A DNA stretch of 64,000 nucleotides from Utricularia gibba (GCA_002189035.1 NEEC01000012.1:2914001-2978000), one strand, 5' to 3'. Shown: positions 1 to 12,500, counted from the stretch's first letter. Notes: a model not told the origin generated them from the letters alone. Made by a program: numbers and translations.

Positions 1-2656
1 AGTTCGCTGTTTTGCACTGCCATGACAACACCCCAATAATGGCTGGGTGGTGGGGGTGGGGGGCTCTCATCCCTGATAAATTCTCATGTCAGTTGGGGGA
101 GAACTCCATTAATTCTTCATCTCCTTCCCCTCGTCTGTATTCATTTCAAGTTGCAACTCATATATAATACTACCCGGAAATAGCGTATTTTTCGAAAAAG
201 GGAGAAGCTGCTCTAGAAAGTATGAGTGAACAGGGATCCCCTTATCTGGATAAGCCAGGGGGGGTAAATTCTACAAGTGAAAAAAGGGGAATTGTGCATT
301 ACAGTCTGTGAACTGAACTCCTTGTCTTCTTCCTCTTCTTCTTCTTCTGCTTACTCGAAGCAGAAGCAGCAGAAGATGAAATTAATGGAGAAGCGGCCAG
401 GGCAGGGAACAGAAGCGAGGACCATAGGACACAATGCAGCAAAAGTGACAAACCAAAAACATTGAATTGCGTGTCGAATGAAAAGGGGACTCCGATTGTG
501 TTCTTTTATTGTTTACCAGCTTGTTAAAATAATTGCATCCTCCTTGTGTCAGGCTTATTACTCCCACCACCACCGTGAGGGCGGGGCAGCATTCAATGCC
601 CATGCGCATTCACCCGACCCGACCCGACCCATTCCCCACCAGTAAATTTTTGAATGCTGGGGAGGATAGATCCACTATTTCTACTGCGTGGCAATGCCAT
701 GAAGAAAGAAAAAGGTCACATGTCCTATTTTCTCTGCCATTACACATGAGATTGACAAGAAGGTGAGGCAGCAGCAGAGGAGAAGGGAAGGGAAGAAAGA
801 AAGAAGAAGACACCCTGAGTGCTTCTTCCTCTTTGTCATGTATTCAGTTTGACTTGGTAAAAAAAGTAGTTGCCCCCAACAGGCAACAGGAGCCACATGC
901 CCTCTTCAGTTTCCCTGCTCCCACATGCCCTCTATCTCTCTCTCCCCCTGCAGCTTACCCAAACTTCCATCTTGCCATCACACACACCTCACTACCATCC
1001 ATTCCGCAAACCGGATGGTCCCTTTTCTGGCCTTTTTTATTGCCCCAAAAGGGCAACTTGTTTGATCAAATTCAATGATAGCAGCAGCAGTACCCATAGC
1101 ATTTGCTCCTGCTACTACTACTCCTACACATGCTGCCGACACCCAGCTGACGTACGCCTTCCTTGCTGCGCTTGTGGGTCGGGGTTCACGATGCCAACGG
1201 CCGTCGCCGATGGCCCAGTCCACAGTTCAACAGTCGTGATTGTGCGCGAGATCAATCCGTCACTGTTTCCTGGCACGTGGACGCTGATCCAAACAGTCAG
1301 TCAACAGACCCTCCTGGGCCCTGCCACCACCACCATGGACATCACCCATCAGGCCCAATCAAAGGGCACGGCCCAACTGAATAAACCACCCATATTTAAT
1401 AAAACCAAGAAACTTATATGACGATATTTCATATTAATTACAGATAATAGAGGAGACGTGATTCAATAGAATTATCATAGTAGTATTGTATGAGGTATTT
1501 TTTAAAAAAAAAACATAAAATTATGAGAATTGAATACGAAATATTAGTATGACTCGAAATCGCATGTTCAGAATACCAGCCGCCGCCTGAGGAGTCTCCG
1601 CATCGGATCCATTATCAGCAGATAAAACCACACTCCCCACCCATCGCCGTTTCTGTTCGAATCGCCTTCCTAATGAGAATGAAGCATTGTGGAAGAAGAA
1701 TAACCCCCGTTGGAACAGATTTTTTTTGACGATCCATAAATGGATTTGGCGGCGGTCAATGGGCAGGCCCGGGCGGAGCAGCGGCGGACCTGCGGGGCCG
1801 GGGCCTATGGAATGGCCTGCCCTCTGCGCATTCAATGCGTCCCCCATCTACAAACCTCTCTGATGAGCCCCCATTTCTCTACAAACCCCAAGATGCGATG
1901 ATGCATGGGAACACAAGAGAAGAAACTCCCGATTCATCTCCACCGAGCCACTGCATAACTCATGAAATCCAAACTCACACACAGAACCTCCCAAATTTCT
2001 TGACTTGGAATTCCTTCTCCGGCGTCAGATGCATTGATCCAGAGGGAGGCAAGAAGGGCGGTGTTCCTTTGATATCATGGAACTCCAGGATGGATACTAA
2101 TACTACTACTGCTGCTACTACGACTACCCATTAGGGTGGTGGACCGCCGGCGGCGGGCAGTAAACACTAGACGCAAAGGGCGAAGAAACCAGGTAATCAG
2201 CGATTATAAGCTTTAACGTACCCGGAGAATTTGCCTGAGACTGCACCTCCAACTTGCTCTTGTTGGTAGTAATTGTGGCGAGAAAAAAAAGGCCATTTTT
2301 AGTTATCAATTTTCTAGGTTTCCCTCCTCTCAACTTTTTAAATTCATTTAATCTAATATTTTTTATGTACTTATATTTATTATATATGTCCACTTTCGGT
2401 TTATTGAATTCTTAATTATAACACTATTAATAAAATATTTTTATTTTTAAATATTGATTTTATATTATCGGATTATATTGATTTAAATCATGAAATACAA
2501 TTAATTAGATATTATTATACATTAAATCGAATGGAAGACAAAACGTAGACAAGTTGATTTGGGAAAGGCATGTGAGTTGTTGCCTTATCTGTTGCAGGAA
2601 GGCCGAGAGTTTTTCATTCTCCGCGTTCTCTCTGGTGGGTCGCGGTGTCGGCTCAG
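1..2656. other. Intergenic and upstream region, no gene seen
   Basis: I find no reading frame here with recognisable protein content. The longest open stretch, about 180 codons at 870-1421, is low-complexity Ser/Pro/His-rich and matches no family I know. The sequence holds purine- and pyrimidine-rich tracts, a short CTA/CTG-type microsatellite near 2098-2128, and an AT-rich block at about 2330-2520 just upstream of the WRKY gene. The last few hundred bases probably contain the WRKY promoter and 5' leader. Confidence 0.6.
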
Positions 2657-3767
2657 ATGGGATCAGGGTTCATGCTGGAAGACGCTCCGCCTCCTCAAAG
2701 GGCCGCATTTCTTGAATCCGATTCAGATCAGTCGTTGATGATGAGCTTCTGCGGCATAACATGCGGAGAAGACGAAGAGGAATGGGGCCGCGGCGAGCTC
2801 GAGAGTTGTCTGGGCTTCGGGTCTACTTGTGGGTTCGATGAGCTGCTGCTGCAAGACGTTGTGAGTCTTCCCGGGGAGCAGAATTTTCCGGCAGCAGAAC
2901 GCTCGGAGGTGGTCACTACTCCCAACTCTTCCAACTCCACCGCCTTGTCTACCAATGAAGGTGATGGAGATCGGAAACTAAATAGCCCCTCGCCTCTGAA
3001 TCATGATCGGAGCCACAAGAAGCACCTGTAAGCTTATAGGATACATTTTGAAATGTGATTTATTAGACACACTTTTTTATAGGAAAAAAACTTGTCTTTT
3101 TTGCTCAGTTTGGGAGCGAAGAAGAAGAGCATTAAACGGAAAAGGGAGCCCAGGTTTGCTTTCATGACCAAGAGTGAAACTGATCACTTGGACGATGGGT
3201 ATAGATGGAGAAAATACGGCCAAAAAGGAGTAAAAAACAGTCCCTTTCCAAGGTACCGTTTTGTTTTTTTGAAAATATCTAAAAATATTTATTATTTTTC
3301 ACAATTTATAAAGACCCAATTTTTATTTTTCGGAGAGAAATAACCAAATGTAATCTTAATTTCTTGTTATTAGGAGCTACTTCCGATGCACCAGTACGTC
3401 GTGCGGGGTGAAGAAGAGGGTGGAAAGGTCTCCCGGAGATGGGTCAGTGGTCATCACAACCTACGAAGGCGTGCACACACACCCCTGTCCGATAACGCCG
3501 CGTCTCTCTTTTGGGCTCGTGCCGGAGACCGCCGCGTCAGGATGCGGTGGCGCCGCCCGTCAAGGCGTCTACTCTCAACCCCAATCCATCGCCGTACCTG
3601 AGAAGCTTCAGCAGACGCACTACCTGCCGAGTTTTGGCAACACATTCTGTGAAACACCATTTGGGGCTGCTATGGCTTCCTTGGAACTGCAGAGGGACCG
3701 TGGGCTTCTTCAAGATATGCTGCGGCTGCCTTCTTCCGAGATGTTCAGAGACCCAAAAATGGAGTGA
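2657..3767 (+). CDS. WRKY transcription factor, group IIc
   Basis: Sequence-specific nuclear transcription factor that binds W-box promoter elements. Three exons (2657-3027, 3109-3252, 3374-3767) join in phase to give 302 residues. The heptad WRKYGQK is at residues 157-163. It is followed by a zinc finger of the form C-x4-C-x23-H-x1-H, which is the group II pattern. Exon 2 ends inside the Arg codon after the NSPFP sequence, the conserved R-type intron position of the family. The start is the ATG at 2657; the upstream in-frame GTG is not a plausible plant start. The N-terminal 120 residues are acidic and Ser-rich, as expected for an activation region. The domain resembles WRKY57/48/23-type proteins, but I would not assign an orthologue. 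Slight oddities are Gly after the heptad (usually Ala) and Phe in SYFRC (usually Tyr). Confidence 0.93.
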
Positions 3768-4296
3768 ATCCGCCTGCTTTCATGAACCCCCATCCCATAT
3801 GTACATGCAGCTGATCCCGATACCAGAAAAATAGGTGCATATTCAGAAGAATCATCCCATGAAGCAGTTGAATGTGATAAAATAGCATATGATGTCCATC
3901 CACGCAAGACTCCTTGCTCAAACCAATACAAAATTGATGAATAATCGAACGACTTGTACAGCATAAATTCATCAACCTCCCCACTTACTGTTATACGGGC
4001 GTCGATCAATCCAATTTAACCAGTGAAAACCTTATCTTATTCCAACCACAACCATGTGCACGAACAGACTCCAAAATGGCAAGTCAAGCTGCCACGAAGG
4101 CCCAAAATTTTGATGTGTTCGCTCGCCTCTGCTGCCAAAGGTTAACACAAACCCCAGTCGATGTGCACACCTGCGCAAAAAATTTAATGAGTGCCCGAGA
4201 AGGGAAGCCGAATGAGTTAAATAACACAGTATTTAGAACAAAGATAAGCGTGCGCCTACCTATTCTATTAAGAGGAATGTGAATGTTTACTCCAGA
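3768..4296. other. Convergent 3' space between WRKY and eRF3
   Basis: About 530 bases separate the WRKY stop from the eRF3 stop. It should hold the two 3' untranslated regions. I see no protein-like content on either strand. Confidence 0.5.
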
Positions 4297-7200
4297 TCAA
4301 GGGAGCTCGGACACTTTACCAATTGCCACAGTTTTCCCTGTGAAATATATGACGATTCAATTTAACGGGTCAAAGAGAAATACAGAATTCTGGAGTGCAA
4401 GTTATTTCGCATGATAGTTCTCCAACCTTCAGTACGCAGAGTAAATCTCCCGAGTTGTGCAAAATCTGAGAATTTCTCAATGCATATCATGTTATTCAAC
4501 TGAAAAAGGAAAATGTGGTGTTAGTTTGGACATTACCAAGTAAAAGCAAATACAAATGATTTCCCAGATGTGGCTACTCTTATCAATCCAAATTCTACAC
4601 TAATTAATTCCTTCAGTCATCATCAGATAGGGATTCTAACAGATGACGGAGCAATGGAAAACATTCACACAGCAGGCGTTTTACAAAGCCTACCTGAACG
4701 CGGCATACTACGTAAGCACCTTGCTTGACAAACAGAGGTTTTCTTTTCATTGGCTTTTTGGTTTTGAGATCAATCTGTTGCATCAAGTCAATGATCTCGC
4801 ATTCTTCCACAACTGAATGAATATGGAGAATAGCCTTGTAGCCAGCACAAAATATTGCCTGAGGTCAAATTTTCAAGGTTAAAAAAAAAGTTGTGTGCAC
4901 ACTACAGGTTGATAGTATGCCAGCGGATCTAAAGAAAGAAAATCAACACAAAACACCAAGGGCATCGCTTACATTGTCAACCAACTCAAGGATTTGCAAA
5001 TGAGCGTCAAATTGTGACACCACAGGTATCGGCTTGACTGCATGTAAAGGGAAATTCATACTTCAGGTGATACACATATGTGAAAGAATTTTATGCACAA
5101 AAAAGTTCCAGAACTATTTCCAATTGAACGGCCTCCAAGACCAATTTGCAACCCACTACACAAGAATAAGAAAATCAATTCATCCCATCATAAGCAATAT
5201 TAATTAGAGAATGATCCCTTCAATCCTATGGATCAAAAAGAAACTACAGGCAGTGAGAAGTGAGAAAATGAAAGGTAAAAAGTGCAAGGAGACTGAGCAT
5301 TGAAGCCTACCAATGCTGGATAGAACAAAGCCTGCTACAATGTCTTCTTCCTCGATGCCAGATACCCGAACCCGCAAGTTCTCACCAGGTCCAGCCCGCC
5401 GAACTCTATTTTCATCACAAAATATGGCATTAACTTTCACCTGGACCTGAAAGACAGAAAAGTTGATGCAACATATCCAGAAACATATCATATGTTCCCT
5501 AAAAAGAACAACAATCTTCATACACACCTTATTTGGCATGACCAGCAGATTATCACCTTCAGTAATAGTTCCAGATTCCATTTTCCCCATGACCACGGTT
5601 CCCATATCTTTAAATTTGTCTATTATAGGCATTCTGTCAAAAAAAAAAAAAGGCACCACTAATTGGTGTTAGGAAAATTTTCTCATGACAGATGGGAAAA
5701 ATGTATACCAAAACACATGCAAATGGAAAAAAAGTTTTATTTCTTATGAAGGGATTCAATATACGGACAAGAAGCACACACAAAGAAAGATGAGAATCAA
5801 CCGTAGAGGAGCATCAGGATCTCGCATTGGAACTTCAATAGCGTCTAGCACTTCAAAAAGATATTTCCCTTCCCACCATGGGCATACAGTCTTATCAACA
5901 CGAGTTTTCATATTTGTACCAAGAAGACCAGATATCGGTAGGAAATATACATCTGAAACAATTGGAATCCGCAAAGAAAAGAAATGCCACTTAGACATGT
6001 GGGTGGGGTGCAAAATTAAATGCAAGAAACAATTTTCCAACTTACCTTTCTTTACATTATAGCCGGATGACTTTAAAAATGACTCCATCTTCATTTTGAT
6101 TTCATCAAACCTACAGACCATACCAAAACATGCTCACCAATTGAGGCATGGAAAGAGGACTAAAAACCTAAGCAAACTACCTTTCTTTTGACCACTTTAC
6201 TGTAGGCTCATCCATTTTATTAACAACGACTATCAATTTAGAAACTCCCAATGTTTTTGCAAGTTGGACATGCTCCCGGGTTTGCCCACCTTTCTCATAA
6301 CCAGTTTCAAATTCGCCCTTGCGTGCAGAAATAACCTGGAATGGAGTGAGAAACACTTATTGGTGGACTAACATCCGAGATGATAATGGTCCTTGCAGTA
6401 GAATGTAGAAAAATTACTAACAAGGACACCAATATCTGCTTGAGAAGCTCCACTGATCATGTTTGGCACATAACTTTTATGGCCCTATAAAAAGCATATT
6501 GCATCTATGTTATTAATAAATAAATGTGTTTGGAACACATCCAAAGAATTTCTAGAGCTAGAAAAATAGTCAATTAAATAGCGAATCCTGGAATGAACAT
6601 GCACAAGGGAATAGAAGCAGGGGGGGGGGGGGGTGATTGAGAACGCACGGGTCCAAAAAGTGAACAATGAGAGTGAGAGTTACCGGTGCATCCAATATGG
6701 TAAATCTGGTGGTTTCAGTTTCAAAGTGGGCTCTACCAACTTCCACCGTTATTCCCTAAGAATAACGCAACTTATTCATACGTTACTGAGAAAAAAATAT
6801 GTCACAGAAAATAACTGCAACTTTTATTTTTCAAACACACAGAAAATGCAATTAGAGTATAGATATAAATAATTTGTATTACTGATAAAAAACTATAATT
6901 AGGGACTTCAAAAGAATACCTTAACCCTCTCTTCTTCATTTGTATCCATAATATATGCCATATACCTATGATTTCATTGGATAATGAATAAATTTCCATA
7001 ATAAAACTTCTCCGCAATACCCCTACGGAGAAATAAATAAATTCGTAGAGTACATTAAACTGCATTTATTGAAAACTGAGACTCAAAAACTTGTGTCATG
7101 AAATACGTACTTACTCACCAGCTCTCTCTGCTTTTGTCTTTGGCCTCTTTTTCATACTTTTGTATAGTACGATCATCAACTTGGCCGCTCAAAAATAACG

Positions 7201-8216
7201 TTTGCCCACCAATTGTAGATTTCCCAGAATCTGAAGATCACAATAGAATCCGCAGAACACATTTTAATAGATCTGCTACGTAATACAAAAAATGTGCATC
7301 GTGTTAGCTCTCAAAAGGCATTAGTTATATTTCATCCCGTACCAACATGCCCGATGAACACAACATTTAAGTGTCTCTTTCTAAATCCATCCTCCACATC
7401 AGGAGAATCATTCGATTGAGAGCTTTCCGTTTTTTCACCTGAAACATTTTTCTTATAAAAGATTAAAAATCAGATATAAAAGTAACCTACAATATTCTTT
7501 TAGCTATTTTACTTGCCCATTCATGCTACTACATACCTCTATCTAAATCTTGTTTATTTAAAACAGCAACATCCGTCCCAGAATCTGATTCAACCACCAA
7601 AGTACGATCTAATGAATCCAGTAAGCAGAGTAAGAATTTTTATACAGTTCAATTTCTATACAGAAGTAAGGTAGCACCACAACCTTTATCGGATTCATAA
7701 AGATTTTGAAGTGCTTCAGGTTTCACCTCAGCACTACAAGCCACCACAGTCTCATCTGCTTGAAACTAAAATGTGAATAATGTGCGCTATTCATCATTGA
7801 AGAAAAGATAAGTTATAAAGATTACAAAAAAATCCAACCTCTATCAGATTTCTCGTCATTCAAATCTTCACTAAACCTACTGCTTTCTGAATTATGTGCT
7901 GCACCATCCTCTAGAAACATTAGTACAAGCACGTGGATGGCCATCGTTCAATGAATTAGATAAAGAAACGCACAAATCACGCATCCTTCATCATCAAAAA
8001 TTTATAAGAGTAAAGAAATAAGAACTCCTGCATCCTTCACCATCAAACGCCTCTAAAAACTTCATAAACCATATGCTTACCATAAGAATCTACAGATAGG
8101 GCCTTGAGGTCCTCTTCAATATCTGCAACAATTCAGATAAATTACAAACTCAAAAGTACAAGGCAGTGAAAATTCATCAGACCTTGAGCACGGATGCCAC
8201 CGCCCAATTCCGACAT
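4297..8216 (-). CDS. ERF3A: Eukaryotic peptide chain release factor GTP-binding subunit eRF3
   Basis: Translational GTPase that works with eRF1 to end protein synthesis at stop codons in the cytosol. I join 19 exons (8216-8183, 8122-8081, 7910-7839, 7755-7684, 7608-7537, 7438-7343, 7230-7119, 6965-6920, 6755-6684, 6484-6422, 6335-6181, 6110-6046, 5952-5802, 5633-5528, 5446-5311, 5037-4973, 4858-4694, 4499-4427, 4337-4297). They total exactly 1638 nt, or 545 residues. The P-loop GHVDSGKST is at residues 127-135, followed by the DAPGH and NKMD GTPase motifs and the two beta-barrel domains of the EF1A family. The internal sequences match eRF3 rather than HBS1. The first 120 residues are an acidic, low-complexity extension. 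The P-loop has Ser where the family usually has Ala. Three N-terminal exons are each 72 nt and in the same phase (see findings). Confidence 0.95.
6620..6633. repeat. Poly-G run in an eRF3 intron
   Basis: Fourteen consecutive G lie in the intron between the exons at 6484 and 6684. The true length is doubtful, given the homopolymer problems elsewhere in this sequence. Confidence 0.8.
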
Positions 8217-8821
8217 GACGTGAAAATCAGTGACAGGACGGAATTTCAACCGATACAGTAGAGTAAGCAAACTCAGACAACTGCAAAAAAATCAAGGGGC
8301 GGAGGTAATCCACGAGAAGCATGTGAGGATTGGGTGTCATGAAAGCAGAGACAAACGTGCACGGAGAGTCTGCTAGTTAGGGTTGGATAGCCTCAGAATC
8401 CAAGGCCATCGCCACCGGCCCAGGAAGTAAGTTTGGGCCCACAGATTGAGTTCCTGATTGGGCCACGAGACGGGGTTTGGACTGAAAAGTACCAAAATTT
8501 TCCCGGAGGCAGAAAACGCGCGAGAAGGCAAAAGGTAGCGTGGCGGCTGACGTGGCATGGAGCAGATCATTAGAAGTCGGACACGTTTAAAGGAGGAAGG
8601 ACACGTGTATCACCAAAACTCCCTCTGCCGTCTCTGCTTGCTTTCCTGTATGTGAAAACTGTCGTCTCGGAATCACTGTTTCTCGGGAAAACACTTCGCA
8701 CTACGGAGAACCATCGTCGATCCACGCCGTTGTTTGATGCCTCATCTGTGGCTATTCTTCTTCCTCGTTGCTGCTGCGCTGACCATTTTCGTTCTGGCGA
8801 TCGCATCGCTGCGGAGTTGAG
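8217..8821. promoter_or_regulatory. Shared promoter region between eRF3 and LEA, with ABRE/G-box elements
   Basis: About 600 bases separate the two divergent start codons. An ACGTGGC ABRE core lies at 8550-8556 and an ACACGTGT G-box at 8601-8608, roughly 270 and 220 bases upstream of the LEA start. Paired ABREs of this kind are known from ABA- and seed-regulated LEA promoters. On the eRF3 side there is a TTAGGGTT telo-box-like sequence near 8379-8386, common in translation-related genes. Use of these elements is inferred. Confidence 0.55.
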
Positions 8822-9442
8822 ATGATAATCAAGAGAAACACGCCTCTTTTTCTCAGTTTTTTACTGATCGTCGCGGTCAGTCATCCTGCTGTTGTCCTTG
8901 TCCATGGACAGGCTGAGGGGGCTGTGGCCGGCGATGGTAAGAAAACCTCCGGGTCTTGGGCTGAGTGGGCAAAGGACAAGATCTATGAGAACCTGGGCTT
9001 TGCCTCTGGCCGGAAGGCGACCGGCGCTGCTCAAGGTAATCCATATTTCTCCTCTGAAGACGAATCTCTACATATTTTTCTGAATTCCACATTCCTCGGA
9101 TAAAAACCTGTTTGCAGATGCTGGAAAATACGCCTCTAAGAAGGCATATGATGCTGGAGGAAAGGTGGAGGAGGCGGTTGAAAGGAAGGCGGAGGAAGTG
9201 AAGGACGCAGCAGAAGAAAAATCAAAGAAGGCCGGGGAAGAAGCTAAGGAAAAAACAGGGTATGCGAAGGAAGAGATGGAAGAAAAATCCAAAGAGGCAT
9301 CGGAAGGTGTGGCGGAGGGGAAGAGGCGAGCGGAGGAGCATTTGAAGTGGGCGAAAGAGAAGGCTCAAAAAGGATACGAAGCTGTGAAGGAGAAAGCAGA
9401 AGGGATGCGCGAGGCAGCCAGGGGGCTGAGGAGGAGCTATGA
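8822..9442 (+). CDS. LEA group 4-like protein with signal peptide
   Basis: Late-embryogenesis-abundant protein, expected to be intrinsically disordered, amphipathic and helical on drying. Exon 1 (8822-9035) encodes a hydrophobic signal peptide (about residues 8-29) and a conserved WAEWAKDKIYENLG segment. Exon 2 starts at 9118 and encodes Lys/Glu/Ala-rich 11-residue-type repeats. As written the frame stays open to 9707, but the LEA composition stops at about residue 178. The tail beyond is an antisense reading of the DRM3 C-terminus. One extra G in the run at 9421-9425 would give the ending RGAEEEL and a stop at 9440-9442 (179 residues), clear of DRM3. I take that as the likely true end. Signal peptide plus a C-terminal EEEL suggests the secretory pathway, possibly ER-retained; that is inference. 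The ABREs upstream fit seed/ABA expression. Confidence 0.75.
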
Positions 9443-9520
9443 GACCACTGATGATCCTTCTGCATCCCTGTACCCAAACTTAGTTTCTGTTATTTCAATA
9501 AGCAAAAGTACCTGTTTTGT

Positions 9521-12500
9521 TCAAGAGCTTCTGTCCATGGAACATCTTAACCGCTGGAAAACTCTTACAAACTCCATGAACTGTGGAAAATCCAATCCCA
9601 CTGAGATTTCTGAAGGGTTTCGGCACACCACGAAATCAAATCCTGAGAAAGTTTTCGACAGCATTTCAAGCTTGTCGATTGACAACTTCTCCAAACTCTC
9701 CATCTGAATCAGCTTCCCACTTTGCCCGCTGCTCTCCCACCATTTTTTGACAACTCTGCGATTTGCTTCACAAGGCTCGATAGAAACTAGCCCTTTCAAG
9801 CGAACCCCAAGTCGATATAAAGCAACCTCTGCTCCACCAATACCAGTGAAGAACGATAATACACTAACACCCTCAGGAAATAACCGCTTCAAGACTGATA
9901 GGTGGTAACCCAATGCATCTGTTTGGAAGGAAAGCTTGAGTGATTTAACTCTTTCTAATGAAGTGATCCCAGAAACTTGAGAGTGATGGATTTGATATCC
10001 AACAGACGCTCTAGGTGCTCTGGCCCCAAAGTTGAAAGCTTGTAATTCCCAACCCAAATGAGATTCTTGGCTTCAATATGCTGCAGAAAAGATCTCTGCT
10101 GTTCAGATGATGGGTACCCGTCACATTCTGCCAACTGTTTCCCAAGTTTATCACATAAATGAGATGTAGCTGCAGAGGGATCATACCCAGTCAGGATGAT
10201 GTGCCTCCTGTGATCCCATGAAGGCTTCCATTTTCTTACTGACGGTATAGCTTCTTCTATGGTCATTGGCCCTTTTGGGGAAATGTGAAATCTTTCTTCT
10301 GTAGGGAGGTTATGAACGTAACCTTCGATTCTGCCCAGTGCAGAGTATCCTCGAGTGTCGACAAACTCAGGCTGAATTGAGTATAAGAACTGAGATACTT
10401 TGGCCCATGTATTTTGTGGCAACTCAGTGGCGCTTCCAAATAAGAAATAGGGGCGTTTAGCCACCACACTGGTAAGATTCCTGGAAGGCTTCGGAAGAAG
10501 GCTAGGCTTTCTATCTGCTTCGAGATACAGGTCAATTTGCCTCCAGAAATTTTGTCCATTGGTAGCTGCTAAACTAATGTTCTTCTGTTCCACAATTTCC
10601 AGTGGGTCAATAAAGGTGTTTTCTGTGAGCCCCATCTTCAGTTTCTTTGAGGATGGTTTGCCAAAGCAGCCGCGTATCTGCTTCTTGCCTTTTGATTTTT
10701 CAACATACGCGGACGTTCCAACATGGGATTCAACGGCTGATTCACATTCCTCTGTTTTTACAAGAAGCTCCAATGGAAACTTGAGATCTTCAATATTATC
10801 ATGTCGGAGAGAGGTGGAAGACTGAAAACAACAAGCATAAGTGTCATCCAAGCCGAACACGGTTAAAATTTAGGTTGTACGTAGAGCTGTGATCACCTTG
10901 TCCGCAACAAATACAGTTTCAGGTGCTACTATTGAATTAGTAAACTGTAGCACTGTAGCTTCAGAACCTGAGCAGTCACCAAAAACAACACAGCATCAAA
11001 GATAGCAAGATCAAATGCATTCTGAAACTACCTTATTTACAGCTGCAATGCCGAAAAACAGCTTTTTGCATTAAAAAAAGGCTCACCACAATTCTCAAAA
11101 GCAGTAGAAATTTGACTTTCAGAAAAGCCCATATCAAGCAACTGCAGTGTCTTATCCATAATGCCAAACAATGCCTCATTGCTCTGATCCTTGAGTTTGG
11201 AACAGACAAACATTATGTAGCAGAATTGATGTGAATACACAGATACAGCCAGAAACGCGAGCAATTGTAAATCTTCCTTTCTCTTACACACTGAAAGAAC
11301 TGCAAATCTAAAAAAAAAAAGAAAATTCCAAACCAAAACTTGTGTCCGTGGAAATCCACTTCTCCCAGTAAGAGAAAATTGGTCATGATCACCTGATCAT
11401 TTCAGGAGAAAAGTAATACCTTCGCAGTCTCTTCGCGCCCAGAACAGCTCGCATCCTTTTCATACTTCTGGGTCATCCTTGTGGCAATGATAAAGTCCAT
11501 CAGTTGGCTAATAGAAGCATTTTTTCCTGCCATTGATGTGAAACCAACTTTAAGTCACAGCAACAGAAATGTAAGTATTAGCTTGCACATCAGTTGGCTG
11601 GTCATTAATTTGAAGCTGATATTAGACAGGACACATGGCAAAATGACAAGTTCCTCCTGTACCCTCTTATCATGCTAGCCACAACTTGCCACCCTTATTT
11701 TAGTGGTAAAGATAGCTAAGAAGAATGAAAAACACAAACATATTAAATAAATGAATTTGGATTGTCAAATCAGTAAATAAACGAAAAACCAAACTGCCAA
11801 CCACCAGTAAAGGGTACTGAATCTAAAGAATTTTATCTCCTGAACTGTGGAAGTAACACGAAAATAAGAATCATGCTTCACATAACCTAAGTTGTCCATA
11901 GCAGAGCCAACTTCATCCAGTGAGAAATTCATTTTTAACAAGGATGAAATTTTCTCATTCATATCTCCATTCAGAACTTCAGGATCCTGTAAGAACCGAT
12001 ATTCACAAGTGTTATCAACTCAACTTGAAAAAATATCCAATCAGATTAAGAGTAAATTTTTTATAGTAAAATGTATAGGGTACAAGGTGTACCTCTTTCA
12101 CAGGGTGTTTCTCTTCAAGCTGAGACTTTTTCTTTCCATATAGACCATCAGGTCGTTCAGAAGATAATTTTGACTTATGAAATGACTGATGAATGGAAAA
12201 ACAAGTATAACGAAACTAGCAAGTGAAGGACTCAAAGCAGCAGCTTAAAAACACATTGCACTACACGCAAACTATCAGAAAAAGAACTAAGATAACAAAT
12301 GAGCTTTGCAGAAAAAAAGGAATCAACACCAGCCTGTGACACTATCAAGTGGGCAGAATTATGCAAAATGTAAGCAAGTTACCTTTCTTGCATGAAAACC
12401 ACCTGGACTCAAACCATCTGCTCTTCCAGGGGAAGAACAATCATCAAAGAGTTCTTCCTTGGGTTGTTGCAAATTCTAATAAATGTAGGGTTAGCCATTA

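Noticed and set aside
870..1421. A 183-codon open frame upstream of the WRKY gene
   Set aside because: Low-complexity Ser/Pro/His/Thr content, no family resemblance, no splice-site context, and similar open frames on the other strand.
1650..1665. A GTTCGAATC string resembling a tRNA T-loop
   Set aside because: No cloverleaf arms or acceptor stem could be formed around it.
9443..9707. C-terminal extension of the LEA protein as written
   Set aside because: Its composition differs sharply from the LEA part, and it is the antisense reading of conserved DRM3 motifs. One missing G explains it better.
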